Positions 25,746-37,680 of a stretch of 64,000 nt of DNA are shown in pieces (position 1 is the stretch's first letter; each line of letters opens with the position of its first letter). The stretch lies in assembly GCA_036897525.1 (NCBI GenBank), contig JAYMTJ010000031.1:39003-103002 (forward strand), written 5' to 3'. Origin of the DNA: Pelargonium x hortorum. Its lineage: Eukaryota > Streptophyta > Magnoliopsida > Geraniales > Geraniaceae. The notes under the pieces were generated by a model. It made no database searches and had not been told where the DNA came from. It saw nothing but the letters and a program-made list of their open reading frames with translations. The translations under genes and the position numbers were made by a program.

Positions 25746-26646
25746 CTTAGATCTGGGGGTCTTCTAAATAGAAAGGTAAACTCCAGTATACAAGGGATTT
25801 TTTCGGGGTTTAAATCCGGATTTATTATTCTTAATCTTTTCATCTTTTGGAAAGTCTTTACTGGTAAAGGTGATAATCAAACAATAAGGATTTCTCCAGT
25901 GCATGCTTCAGTACTAACAATATCTTTACTTTCAATGAAAGTAGTTTGTTTTTCTTTTGTCTCGGTACAACCTAACCGGCAACCAGTGAGGGTCTCATCT
26001 TAACCAACTTAAAAAAACTATCATTTCATTTAGATAGTTGACAATAAGGGAAGGGGAAAAAAAAAAAGCCCCTATTGTACAAAGGTTCCTAGGATCCTGT
26101 TCCTGTGTTAAACTTTAGAGAATCTAAGTAGAGCTATGTAAGTTTCTGCAAAAAAAGTAACAAGTGAAATACCGGATAGGATATACAAAACAAAAAAAAA
26201 TATGGGGCCTGCTGTTGTGTAATATGCCAGCAAGCTTGGCAAGTCACTTTGAAAGTTTGTACTCTAAAACGGTTTAACACAGTAAAGGAAAGAAATATTG
26301 GCGTAGAATTCCGTTTTCCTAATGTTATTCCTTCACTAAAAGAATTTTATAAGAAATCCACAATGAAAATAACCTAGAGATACCAACACCCTGCTATTGA
26401 GAGTTGCTAAAATATACAGTAATATAAAGGCTGCTTTCTTCCTTTTGCTTTTGTCAAAGGGAACCTCAACTCAAGATTTTACGCAAGAGTTCCTCTTTTC
26501 ATTTTCGGGTTGTTTACAAAGGCAGTAGTAAGCAGTAGCTATATTATAAATCTAGTAAAATCCTTTAACTCATGGAAGGAGTAGTTTCTTAAAAACTTTC
26601 AATTCTGGTAGCTAAGACTAGGCTAAGAGTGGTTGAAATAAGTTTT

Positions 26647-26665
26647 CCGCGGTTACTCTCCGCGG
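26647..26665. repeat. GC-rich hairpin, CCGCGG arms
   Basis: Two copies of CCGCGG flank TTACTCT. Each arm is itself a palindrome, so the pair can fold as one 6-bp stem with a 7-nt loop. Such a GC patch stands out in DNA this AT-rich and recalls the GC clusters of some organellar genomes. No gene adjoins it. Confidence 0.75.
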
Positions 26666-29600
26666 GCCTTATTATGATGTGAATATCCAAAAGAAAAGAG
26701 GAAATAATTTCATAAATAGGAAAAGTAAAGCTATTTCATCCGAAATGCGGGATAATAGGTATTCGAGGGCTAATCCAACGATAAAAGAGGGGTGCCCCAA
26801 CTGACTTCTTTAGTCCGAACGGGGTAAATACGAAAGGGTACTTATTGTAAATGTAGCCGTCTTAACCAAAAAGGTTTTAGTCTGAAAAAACAAAGGATTC
26901 CCTTTTACGTATTCTAGTTAAAGACAACTTAAAGAATTAAATAAATAAGGAGTTGCGGTTGTATTCGAGAGATACTCAAAAGGAAGCTCTATTACTATTA
27001 TTAGTATAACTAACTTTTCCTGAGACCTAAATAAATTTGAAATTAATGTCAATTAAAAAACTTGTATAAATATTCGTGGGATCCTTATATAGAAATAGTA
27101 GTAGGTGTTTTATTTTAGGGTTGTTTAACACCTAACTTTGTATCATAGCTAACAACGAAATCCCTTGAGGGAAAGTAGAAAGCCTCTCCAGGAACTCTTA
27201 AAAAAGAAATATTACAAACATTATATCAGATAAGTAGATTAAAAAATCTAAGATATTTCTAAGAATAACCTAAAGTCCTTTGTACAAATACTTGAGTAAA
27301 TAGTTGTAGCTCAATTTGGCATATCCTATATATAAAATAGAAAGTACCCACTCTAATGTTATTTGCTGTTTGTAGAGACTTAAAAAAGGGTTTTGGGTTT
27401 AGAAAAGTCTTGTTTTACGGGTATACGCGGTTAAGCCGCTGTTACTCTTTTAGGTTTATTCTGTTCCAAAAAAATACCAGAGTATTGAGGAGATTTCCTA
27501 TCTATACTTTTACCTACACTGCTTCATATTTAAATATAAAGAAGAGTAAGGGACCTATTTAAAGTATAAAATCCTAATTGCAAGATTTTCACTTAGAGAT
27601 AATTTAACCAACTCGGGTTATTGTGATATATACTAAAATCCTAATACAGGGACTCCTGTTTTTACCATAACTAAGAGATTTCTTCTCAAATAATTAACTC
27701 TCAACATAAGCAAAATCAGACTAGATAAAAGCTTCTTAGATTAAATTATCTTAATAGGCATCACACATTAACTAAAGAAATCTTAAAAAGAATAAATAAA
27801 GACTATTTACTTACAAATTTGGAACCTCCGGAGTTAAATAAATATCTTGGAAAAGCTTCCTTTTTGTTTACTTATTGCGAAGCTTTATGGTCTCAAGTCT
27901 TTTTTTTTTTCTCATATAAGCTAAGAACACCAAGGTCCGCAAAGTTGGTAGATATACTATACAGCCATTAGATTCCCCTGAAACCTTGAAACGAGGAGAA
28001 CTTCATTTCGCTCTTAAACACGGATTTCTGAAATACCCGGGAGCTCTTGCTTAAAAACTTGTTAAGTAATTTTAGCTTTTGAATGAGAAGAAAACACGGG
28101 GCAAACTAAATAAAGGAAACTCGTGGATGAACTGCTTTTATAAGATAAAAAATATCCATAAATTTCAGTATCTCTCCTTAGCCATTCCCTAACCTAAAAA
28201 ATTCATTACAAGCATAGATTTAGTTACTCAGGAATTTGTGAAGACTCGGTAGAAATTAGGAAGCAAGCTAGATTGAGGCGAATCTGATTTGTAGTTTCAA
28301 GAAAAGGGATGCATGAAAAGACTCTCGTTTACAATACAAAACTCAAGTATAAAAAACACTAGACTCTGTAAAAATAACACTAAATAAAAGGCTGTGAAGT
28401 ATTGATTAATACATTTTCGCTTTGACAATTCCCAGAGACTCTTCTTTAATATTAAAAAAAATGCCTACTTTAGTTTTTTTGATAGATATTTCTAAGGGAG
28501 TATACGCGTCGGCATTTAGGGTCGGTCAGTGCTAGTAAAGAATTTTATATAAGATAAGATTAACAGCGAAAGGACACTCCTGGGTGTTAAGATTCGAACT
28601 CAAAAAAAAAGCTTTAGATTTGTAAACAGGTAGAATCCTTAGTTAGAATATGAGGAATAAAGACTAAAGTAAACTCAAAGACTAGAAAGCATAGGAAATC
28701 TCAGAAATTCTAAAACACCTTTAATCTTTAATTAAGGGTATTAACTAAATAAGAACAGGAAAAATCTTATAAAGAAGTAAAGAGACATTAGGGGAGATCA
28801 ATCTATTAAATATAAATAATACTACTTTTTTTATCTATTAAGTAAGGCCTTTAAGGGGGTTTTAGTGCATTAAAAATGGCCATAGAATCCTTTTTTTAGT
28901 TTATTACCCCAGATATCGAATATCTCCTACGAAATTAATAGTAAGCGGAACTTTTCGCGTTTTCATATAGATAGAATACTGTAGTACGTAGATCCGAAAG
29001 GAAATTCTTTCCTATTTATTAGGGCGCTATAATAGAATAGAGTGCTAGAAACTAGCCGAAGCCCCACTATAAATAAAATAAAGAGGGGTCGGGTTTTTAG
29101 TTAAATGTAGTACCCATTAGGACTCTGAATTGTCCAAATCCTGTAAATACTACAAGGAGTTGCTCTATAAAATCAGAATACAAAAGGCTTCGAAGGTTGC
29201 TAGTTATTTTGTCTTTTGCTCTACACTAGGAACCTCTTAATAAAAATAAAAAACGCAGGAGCTACCTTTTCTCCAGAACTATACGCTAGCTAGATTAGTT
29301 AAGAAATTGCCAGCCTTGTAGAACTAGATTGTTTTTATACAGGACTTACTTGAAGTAGGTACTTCGTTTATAGTACTGGAGTCTTTTCCTTTAGCTTACT
29401 TCTAATAAATTATTCGAGAAATACCGGGGATACTTAGCAGGTTAATAGCTATTCCTTTAGGAAACCCCAACCTATGACGGAGAGCAGAGGTGCAAACGTT
29501 TTGAAACCCTTGTCACTACTTTTCCAATTAGAAGTACAAATTCTAAACTTATCTATTTATTTGCCTGGCTAGCTGAAGGGGAGCCCTTGTCAACTCCTTA

Positions 29601-29851
29601 TTAAGGAATACAAAAAACTAAAATGAACCTAAACTTCTGCACTTAAGGCCGCTACCCCGTGTACTTGCTACTAAGAGTTACTTAATCGAGGTACTAAACT
29701 GTCATCTTAAAATCCAAAAAAATGATATAAAGAACAGAGTTCAAGTCTATATCTCTAAGTAAAGAGGAAGATTCCATAATCTTTTTCTAAGAAGTATAAC
29801 AAAAAACTATGTATTCTAGATAGTAGGTAGGGGTTTTCCAGCACTCTTATT

Positions 29852-29873
29852 AAATTGAAATGAAATTGAAATA
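29852..29873 (+). repeat. 11-bp tandem duplication
   Basis: The 11-base unit AAATTGAAATG is followed directly by a second copy that differs only in its last base. Confidence 0.8.
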
Positions 29874-30855
29874 CGGCACAATTTTTATAATTAAGAGGAT
29901 ACCCTAGAGAAAGCCCAGTTCAAGACATAAGTAAAGAGTACGGAATTGCATGGCAGCCCCCTCTGATAGGAAAAGGATCTCTTTAATTCCAATTCTTAAG
30001 GAAACCTGCACTTGTGTCTACTAGGTGAGGATAAGTATATGAATCACACAGGAAAATAAAGCTGAGAAACCGCTAAAGTCAAATCATCTTTCCCATGAAC
30101 AGGTAGAAAATCCTAAGGGAGATGAAATCTCAATAGCTTCCGTACTTTGCTCAAACTGGATTTTATAATTTATATACATGCGCTTTTCTGACAAACCAGA
30201 AAATATTATTTACAATCCGGAATCTACTTTATTTTCAAGTCCTACTCGAGCTGGTTATCGTAGTCGAATAGTTTCCATTTACTTTCGTCCAAGCTTCTTT
30301 TAGAATTTTTTCAAGGGGATATCCAAATTAGGGTTAAATATTTACCTAAAAAGCTATATGACATATATAGTACAGAAGAAAGAAGAAAACTGGAAGTAGA
30401 ATTCGATTGGGAATCCCTAGTCGTGCATATACTAAAGAAAATCAGGATAGGCAGGGCTTGATGTCAGATAAAGCTTTCCCTGAAAAGAGTTGCTCCGTTG
30501 TTTTTAACTAATTAATTGTGCGGTACTTCTTAATTTGAATTTAGTCGATCGGTAGTATGTATCTCAGAGCTGAAATATTTTTTGATATTATGGGTTTTAA
30601 CGGGGCTGCTAAGAGAGGCCTAGGTTAACAAGTGTACAATTAAGGTAAAGCAAAGTAAGACTTTGTTTTTGTGTATTTGTACAAGCATCTTCTTGACAAG
30701 TTTAGTGGTTTGTTTTTATAAAAGAATTTCACAGCTTTGAGATTCCTTGGACTCTGCGATTAAGGGACTTGTAACTACTGAGTATAGAACCGAAGATTTT
30801 AGTTTGTAGGGTTTAATTCTAGAGAAACCCATTATTTTCGTGGGCGAACCCAGTA

Positions 30856-30873
30856 TATTAATATTAATATTAA
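30856..30873. repeat. tandem TATTAA repeat
   Basis: Three perfect hexamer units in an AT-only stretch. A simple-sequence tract with no associated feature. Confidence 0.8.
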
Positions 30874-31279
30874 TTAAAGATTAAAGAGTTTACTTTCACA
30901 TTACAAGACTTGAAGAGAAGATACAGGCTAAGCAGTACCAGAAGTCAAATGGATTTCTTACTTTATAGTTTATCGATGAGTATAGTAAATAGAAAGAAAA
31001 AACTCTAAATTAAAGTCTCGTATAATGAGCATAGAACACAGAAAAAAGTTTCTTATCTAACTCCTTGAAATTTGACTTGGTAGTAAGCGGTTTCCTAAAT
31101 TCTTTGCCTACTGGAAAATTGCAAGAGAAATTGGTGGATTTAAAAAGACTGGTTCATAACCAAAAGTGGTGTTCCAGGTACTCTCAAAGAGTCTGTTAGT
31201 ACACCAATTGTATTGTCCAAGGTCGAGGTTCTGGCAGGCTGAGAGAATCCTTGCACCAATTAGAGGGTTTCTTTGAATG

Positions 31280-31327
31280 GTGGTAGATCGGATGAATTAG
31301 AATCCTTGGGTCGTAGGTTCGAATCCT
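31280..31327 (+). pseudogene. tRNA relic, trnN-like
   Basis: GTGGTAGA (31280..31287) and GGTCGTAGGTTCGAATCCT (31309..31327) lie at exactly the spacing found in plastid-type trnN-GTT, and about two thirds of the bases between agree with it without gaps, judged from memory. The anticodon stem is lost and the GTT anticodon is not kept. The T stem is GTAGG against CCTGG (one mismatch, one G-U). No acceptor stem can be formed. It is a decayed tRNA copy; trnN is the best match, and trnC is also possible for the anticodon part. Confidence 0.45.
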
Positions 31328-32673
31328 GGTTATCTTAGTGTCTAGAATCCGTCCCTTTGTTTCCTGGGTTTACAATTCTCGATCAGAGTTAAAATACTAT
31401 ATGTATTAGGGAGACGGGTTTTTTTATTAATTATAATCTTACTTATTCTCAGGACCTTTATTAAGGAAATCCTAATATACTACAACTCAAAATAGGACTC
31501 TATTCTAGAATCAGTTTTAATGCTTAGAGATAAGGAAATGAATCTCAATGTCAGCCTGGTTAGCAACTGAATGAACAAGGTAATTAGTCTCAGGAATTGA
31601 CTCCTATTTACAGTCTATCCTATATGGAGAAGAACTTATAGAATATAGAAAGATTAGGACTCTACTCTCAAAGTTCTAACTAAACAGAATTCCTGGTTTC
31701 TTCTAGGGCAAGGGTCCATTATTCTGTATCCAGCTATACCATTTCCTTAGACTTAGATTAGTAAGTTTAGAACAAGTATAGTTAGCTCAAGAAAGAAAAC
31801 TAAATGTCCTGGTTTGTATAAATGAAGAAGTTTTAAAGCAATAGCAACTCCTGCTACAAAAGAAAGAATACATTAATTTCACCATCTTAAATTCTTAAAA
31901 CAGGTACTCCTTTCTATTAGACTAGAATTCGTGTTGTTATCCTAAATCCAATAAATAGTGCTTGCTTTACAAACTAGAGTCTAGAAATTTTCTATTCCAT
32001 AACTCCTTAATAAAAATAAAAATAAGGGTAAGAATCTGGTTTCCATTAGAATCTTTAACTCCTAGGTATAGACTCTACAGTTTAGGGAACTCTCTTTGAC
32101 TCTGGAAATCTCCTCTTATCACGCAAACAAAATGACCAATAACCTGGTATACAAAACAAAATATCTAAGACTCCTTTACGTGCAAAACCCGATAGATCGG
32201 AAAGCTATTAGATCGGAAAGTTCCCACTTAGATAGACTAGATTTGTTATCCAATGAGAATGAATACAATCAAGGTAATGCAAACTAAGGAAAGTTGGTAA
32301 TATTCTAGACATATAGATATAGGTTCACATTGTATGTAATAAACCGGCAGAATCTGGTAGAAAGCCCCTCCTCTCTTATCTTAAATAAAAAATGATAATG
32401 CTTGTGATCGTATTCTAGTTATACTTAGATTAAACCGAGCACTGCTAAGTTAAGTTTAGCAAAAACAAAAAAGGTTCTCCCTAATTAACTTTTTTTTTTA
32501 TGCGGGGTATCTGGGCGTACTAAAGTTTTGGTTATTATTCTGTCTGGTGAGTTTTAAGGAAAATTGTTCCCTAAACCTAAAAGAAAATCTTAATATAAGT
32601 ATCTTCCCTATATTCACACCAAGCAAATAAAAAGTCTTTGCCAGTATAGCGAGCTCCGGTTGGGGTACCCTAT

Positions 32674-32687
32674 ATTATTATAATAAT
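32674..32687. repeat. 14-bp AT palindrome
   Basis: ATTATTATAATAAT is a perfect palindrome made only of A and T; not unusual in this composition. Confidence 0.7.
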
Positions 32688-32781
32688 GTCAATGCATAGG
32701 AAGGCTTCTTTATTTCATGCTTCGCTTTCCTGTTACTATAAAGTACTACACTTCGAGCGGGTATCCGCTAGCGTTTACTTT

Positions 32782-32795
32782 CCCCCGATAGGGGG
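32782..32795. repeat. CCCCC/GGGGG hairpin with GATA loop
   Basis: Five C, then GATA, then five G: a compact all-GC stem with a tetraloop, conspicuous in AT-rich sequence. There is no gene upstream to make it a terminator. Confidence 0.75.
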
Positions 32796-33007
32796 CGGTA
32801 TATCTGTAATATAAAAAAAAAGAATATAATAACAAGGAAACCCCTCTTTACTTGGACATTTATGCCTTTTGTTTCTTGATTAGTTTAGTGTGCGATGGAC
32901 CCTTAGAATTAATAAAGTACACTAGAGCAAGATGCGGGATTATAATACAGTAGAAACTAACGGATATCTAGGGAGTGCTTTATCTTTATAAAAAAAAAAT
33001 CCCGTCG

Positions 33008-33023
33008 GAAAGAAAGAAAGAAA
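33008..33023 (+). repeat. tandem GAAA repeat
   Basis: Four perfect GAAA units followed by GAA; a simple-sequence tract. Confidence 0.85.
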
Positions 33024-34299
33024 GAAGTAGGTGTCTTTAAATAAATGCTTGAAAGAGCTGCTTATTTTCCTTTAGTGCCTACTGAAATAAGGCTTTCCAA
33101 ATAAAACTCCATTTGGTAAATAACAAGCGAAAACTGGAATATACGGGTCTTATATCAAGGAATCCGTAGGAATGTATACAGGAATTTCAAATATAGGTAT
33201 CTTCTCCTTTCTGATCCAGTTTTTCTAGGTAAGAGTAGGAAAGTCACAAGGAATTCTTCATTTTGAGAGGGGTTTCTTAATCTTAAGAGAGGGAAATTCT
33301 AAGTAGTATAGGGTTAGGTGTTTTTTTGTGCTCTAAGGTAAAGCCCAAACAAATATAAAGAACAGGTTTTCTTTCAAATAATGAGATAGATTAGAGGAGA
33401 GCCCCTAACTCTTTACACCAGGGTATCTAAACCGGCGTAAATGAAAGCTTAGCTTAAGATAATAATAGGGCACTTTTCAAAGGAATCCTTACCCTAGCCC
33501 TTTCCTTTTGGAAGTCTTTTAATGTAAAATATCTATCTAATTTATTGCACAGGAAAGTTTTGACTTGAAACCCTGGGTTAAAGATTGTTACATTGTACCA
33601 AGCGGAAAGGGTATAGTTAGACCACTTGCGAGGTTCTTCATCCTCAGGCTCGAAGGCACAAAAAAAGATAATCCATATAACAAACCCAGACAACCGAATG
33701 AAAGAAAATAGGTTGGGTATTAACTACCTTTTTTGTATACCCTACAAGTAATAAAGGAGAAAACGACTCTACTCTCTTTAACCTGATTTGACTACTGCAA
33801 AGTGGAACTACCTCTAAGAAGCCAAAAAAAAGACTTTGCAAAAAAAAAGAGTTAATACCCATTCGGATATGATTCTACATTTCATGAAATGACTAAGGAA
33901 AAGACCCATACTAACACAGAGTCAAATCCCTTACTAGAAAGTCTATACTTGGTTAAGGATGCTCTTACTTGAGAATGGGTAACTATAGAGAAGAGAATGA
34001 GGAAAGGGTACTTACGGTCAATAAACGAATATGTGTTTCAGTGGAAGCAATGAACAGGAATAGATGTTTCAAGGAAAATGAATTAGAATAAGGTAACTCT
34101 CAGAATCAAGGTAAGGAAATGAACTTAGGTGTTTCAGTTGTAAGGAAAGTCATTACCGAAGACAAATTCCTGATACAAGCTAGTGAACATGTGCAGAACT
34201 TAACCTGTTGAATGAACCTGACACTGAGCGCTGTACTTACTAAGAGGAAGGGCTCTAAAAGGGACCGGAACATGGAACCTATCGAATAAAAGCAACTCA

Positions 34300-35600
34300 C
34301 TCAAACCTTAACTTCTATCCTGTATTTCACCCGTGCAGCTTCAATGTATTCCTTGCCTTGATTCCGATCATCTGGTTTAGTTTAGCAGGTTCAGGATCTA
34401 TTAGACCTTCAAGAGATTGTATGGGTAGTTCCAGTTTGAATGAATAGCAGCTGAGTTGTTTGTTCTGGGAAGGATTGGTAGTTCTTTCTTAAATTGAGAG
34501 CTGAGTTCCTTATGTAATGAACTGTAGAGGAACTGAACTCTATGTTCTTACTTTGAGTAGTATATATTAGAGATTAGGATAAGAGATTTGGGATATAACT
34601 CAGAATTGTAGCTCTTTCTGAAGTGGGTAAAGAATATAGGACATATTAGCTCCGATAATTGTTGCTATGCTATTTGGTCATGAGGTAAAGCTAGGAGGAG
34701 CACTTTCAGGTAGAGAGTTTCCGTATTAGTTCTTTGGTTGGGATAAGCTGGCACAGGATTTATTGGGACTGGACTGAGGAGTAAGTTCCAGTTTAGTAGT
34801 TTAAGAAGGAGTCAATTAGAATTGTTTAGTTTATTTGGGCATTTGGTGTTTTGAGAGGAGATTCCTATCCGAGAATATTCCAGAACTGAGAGCTTCGTTC
34901 TTGGACTGTTGTTATTGTATTGCACCGAAGAAATTTCCCTTTTGAGTTGAGAAATCCTAGGGTTTTATAGACTAGAGTTTAGGCAAGCTTGCTCGTGTAG
35001 CTCTTAGTTCTTCTTGTATTCTTGAGATACCTAACTAGTCCGAGTTCTTAAAGCTGTGAAAAGCTGCTAAAGGATTTTCTTAGAAAAGAGTTCCAGTTTA
35101 TGAAGGTGTAAATGACTTCCAGCTTAGTGGATAACTGAATCTTTCTTATCTTAGGACTGAGAATTGTCTTAGATTAGAAGTTCCTGTATAAAACTCTTTC
35201 TTTTAGGAAAGTTCCAGATAACCTGATAAAGTAATTGAAATTAGAGGAATTGTATGTAGCTCTTGGCTTAGTTCTTTTAGCAAGGATTGTATACAGGGTT
35301 TCTTTGTTTGAGAGTAGATTCCTAAATATTCTTTCTTTATGATAGCTTTAGATCGAAAACTTCTAAATCCTAACCCAGTCAATGTGGGTGGGATACTTTT
35401 CCTCTTGTACTTGAGAATCCAACATAACTAGATAGAAACGTTAATGTATTCTGTTATTATGGCATCGCTATAACTATAACAATTCCTAACTTAATGGAAA
35501 GGAAAGCACAATGTATTCTGGATTCTTCTTAGATTCCTTGTAAGCAGTAGCTCTTTAGCTTAATTTCTTGTTCTAATGACAGTGCCTGCTCGAACCTAAC
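34300..35600. other. block with fewer homopolymers, shares a 22-nt word with 41.1 kb
   Basis: About 1.3 kb with few long A or T runs and recurring words such as AGTTCCAGTTTA and GAGAGCTGAGTTCC. It contains the 22-nt word at 35402..35423 that is repeated exactly at 41147..41168, and TTCTTATCTTAGGA (near 35143), which recurs near 41538. No long open frame is present. The shared words suggest common ancestry with the 41.1-42.1 kb block; what the ancestor was is unknown. Confidence 0.35.
35402..35423 (+). repeat. 22-nt dispersed repeat, copy 1
   Basis: An exact 22-base word beginning CTCTTGTACTTGAGAATC and ending CAAC, identical to 41147..41168. A 22-base match is far beyond chance in a 64 kb window. 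Confidence 0.8.
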
Positions 35601-36125
35601 CGGGACTCTGTAAACCAGACAGGTAACGCTCTAATGACATATTGACGGTAAAAACTAACTAAACATCATTCTAATTCCTGGAAAAATAGATACATACATA
35701 AAATATAGGACTCTCACTTTAATGGTTGGGATTGTCGCTAAGGGACGACCTCCCTCGGTGGCAATGGAACAATTTCTAAGTCAAAATACACTCTAAAACA
35801 GGTCCTTGTCCGCTCTTTCCTCTGTACTTACTCTGAAATGGGAGTCATTACATTAATCGGGTGGGTTCCTTCCATTTCGAAAAGAATCCTGGTTTTGCGA
35901 TGATAGTAAAACGGATCCTATGGCCGTTAGATTGCCCTTTTTGTATTCAGTTCAGGGTTTCTTTAGGATTTTTTTAAGATGTAAAAGTGGGATTTGCCTT
36001 GGTATTTAGCAAGGGATTTTACTGAGGTAGACGGTAACAGTCAATAGTAGAGTAGAAATCCCACAGTAAATAACAGATGCTAAAGTAATGGATTTCGGTT
36101 CTGTGAGTCAACTAATAATAAGGAT

Positions 36126-36600
36126 GCTTTAGTACACAGATATAGAGGTCTTACAGGTTTGAGTAAGAGTAACAAGGTAGAGTTTATCATGAAAGGAGGC
36201 TGGTATTGTATTACAAAACAGGTAGTACAAGAAGTCGGTAGGGTGTATGGTCAAGTAAAGCTAAGAAGAAGTAGGTCAATAGGAAGTGTACCTATAGCGT
36301 AAGTTGGTATACTCAATATATAGTAAAAGCCCTTACCACCGATGCCAGCGTTCGGGTACAACAACCATGAAAATTCTCTCTAAGGTTCCATCCTCTTTAT
36401 AATAGTGCGAACTCCGAAGAGAACTGGAGGTAATAACCCTTACTAATCTTTCTATATGTATTTTCTATTACCTATCTAATAACTTATAGTAATACAACTC
36501 CTATAATACCCTTTAACTAATCATCTATATTAAGTATAAGACACAGTATATTATATTAAGCTATAGGTTATGAAGACTTTTTAGTTTAGGTTATAAGACG
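36126..36600 (+). repeat. repeat family 1, copy D with AT-rich tail
   Basis: AG-rich head (GAGTAAGAGTAACAAGGTAG, then AAAACAGGTAGTACAAGAAG and GCGTAAGTTGG, compare ACGTAAGCTGG in copy E). From about 36440 an AT-rich tail with TTTCTATTACCTATCTAATA follows; a similar tail follows the 36.84 kb copy. The match to other copies is imperfect and based on short words, so the copy is called at moderate confidence. Confidence 0.4.
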
Positions 36601-36839
36601 GATAAGAGTAAGACAGAGATTCCGGTTAAAAGCATTCATTGCTCTTGTGTTCCAGCTTCTAAGTTTTTCCAATTGCGGGTAGTACATGAGAGCTAAATAT
36701 AAATAGAAGTAAGGGTTTTCTTTTCTTCCTGCGTAATATTCTAAAAGGGATTCTTAAAAGAAAGTTTTTCTTATCTTTCCTAGCCTGTTTAAATAAAGTA
36801 AAAGTCTATAAACTAAGGCTAAAGTAATCCGGTTATTGC

Positions 36840-37060
36840 TAAGAGTTAGGTATAGATATAGGTAGTATAAATAAGAAACAACAAGCTATGGTACAGAATA
36901 AGAAAGCTATTCGGTTAAGAATAGGAGTATAGCTCCAAAGAGGTCTTATCCTTAACAAGTAATAGAACATCTAAGACCTAGAGTCCTTACTCTATACAAT
37001 ATTCTATTCCATATCTAATAAATAACTATTTTGTAACTAATACAATAGAAGAAAGACTAT
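36840..37060 (+). repeat. repeat family 1, copy H
   Basis: TACAGAATAAGAAAGC resembles the TACAGAA(GACT)AAGAAAA word of copies A and C. The AT-rich tail near 36994 carries TCTATACAATATT, found exactly in the copy at 48.2 kb. GTATAGCTCCAAAGAGGTCTTA resembles GTATAGCTCTAAAG near 62186. It is strongly diverged. Confidence 0.35.
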
Positions 37061-37499
37061 AGTACTTACAATAGGACTACAGGAAAACAAAAGAACTACG
37101 ATTAGTAAACCTTATCAAAAGATAACCTTGTATAAAAGCTACTGAGGAATAGGACAGCTTTCTATACTCTAGAACTCTATGAAAGCAACCCCTCCGAAAG
37201 GAATTAATCTAGGGTGCCTTCGTTAAAACCATCTATATTACTATAAGATATTAAGAGGAAATAGCTTTTTTTTGCCGGGAATAGATTCCAAACGGTAAAC
37301 ATTAGGTCTAGGATCTCTCGTGCTTTGCCTTTTCAGTTGACTCCGGTTATAGTCAACTCTTTTAGGTCCAATTCAGTTGTTAGAAAGATCCTAGGAAGTT
37401 AGAAAGAGTACAATAAAGTAAAGTACAGGCTTAATTTATTAATACTTAAGGGTGGTGGGCATCTATGTAAGGTGTTTCAGTAGAGAGCATAAAGTTTTG

Positions 37500-37680
37500 C
37501 GACTTGAACTCAACCATTTTCTTTTCTTAGTAGCTATGAGTAAGGGTATGAAAACAACAGGTAAGAAGTAGACGCTGGTTATAACGTAAGCTGGTGTTTT
37601 GATAATACTACATAGCATTTCCCTTCGGATGCCTACAGTAGGATAGAGAGTAACCATTACATATACTATTAAGTTTGTAT
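37500..37680 (+). repeat. repeat family 1, copy E
   Basis: TATGAGTAAGGGT at 37535..37547 is identical to copy C (25662..25674) and is followed by ATGAAAACAACAGGTAAGAAG, which resembles the downstream bases of copy C. A 64-codon frame on the opposite strand (37463..37657) is judged a chance frame. Confidence 0.5.

Noticed and set aside
27300-27325. D-arm-like GTAGCTCAATTTGGCA
   Set aside because: No anticodon or T-arm follows at tRNA spacing.
33644-33862. Overlapping minus-strand frames at 33454..33693 and 33644..33862
   Set aside because: Cysteine- and leucine-rich products, overlapping in different frames, lengths within chance. Only the acidic stretch in the first was kept as a weak finding.
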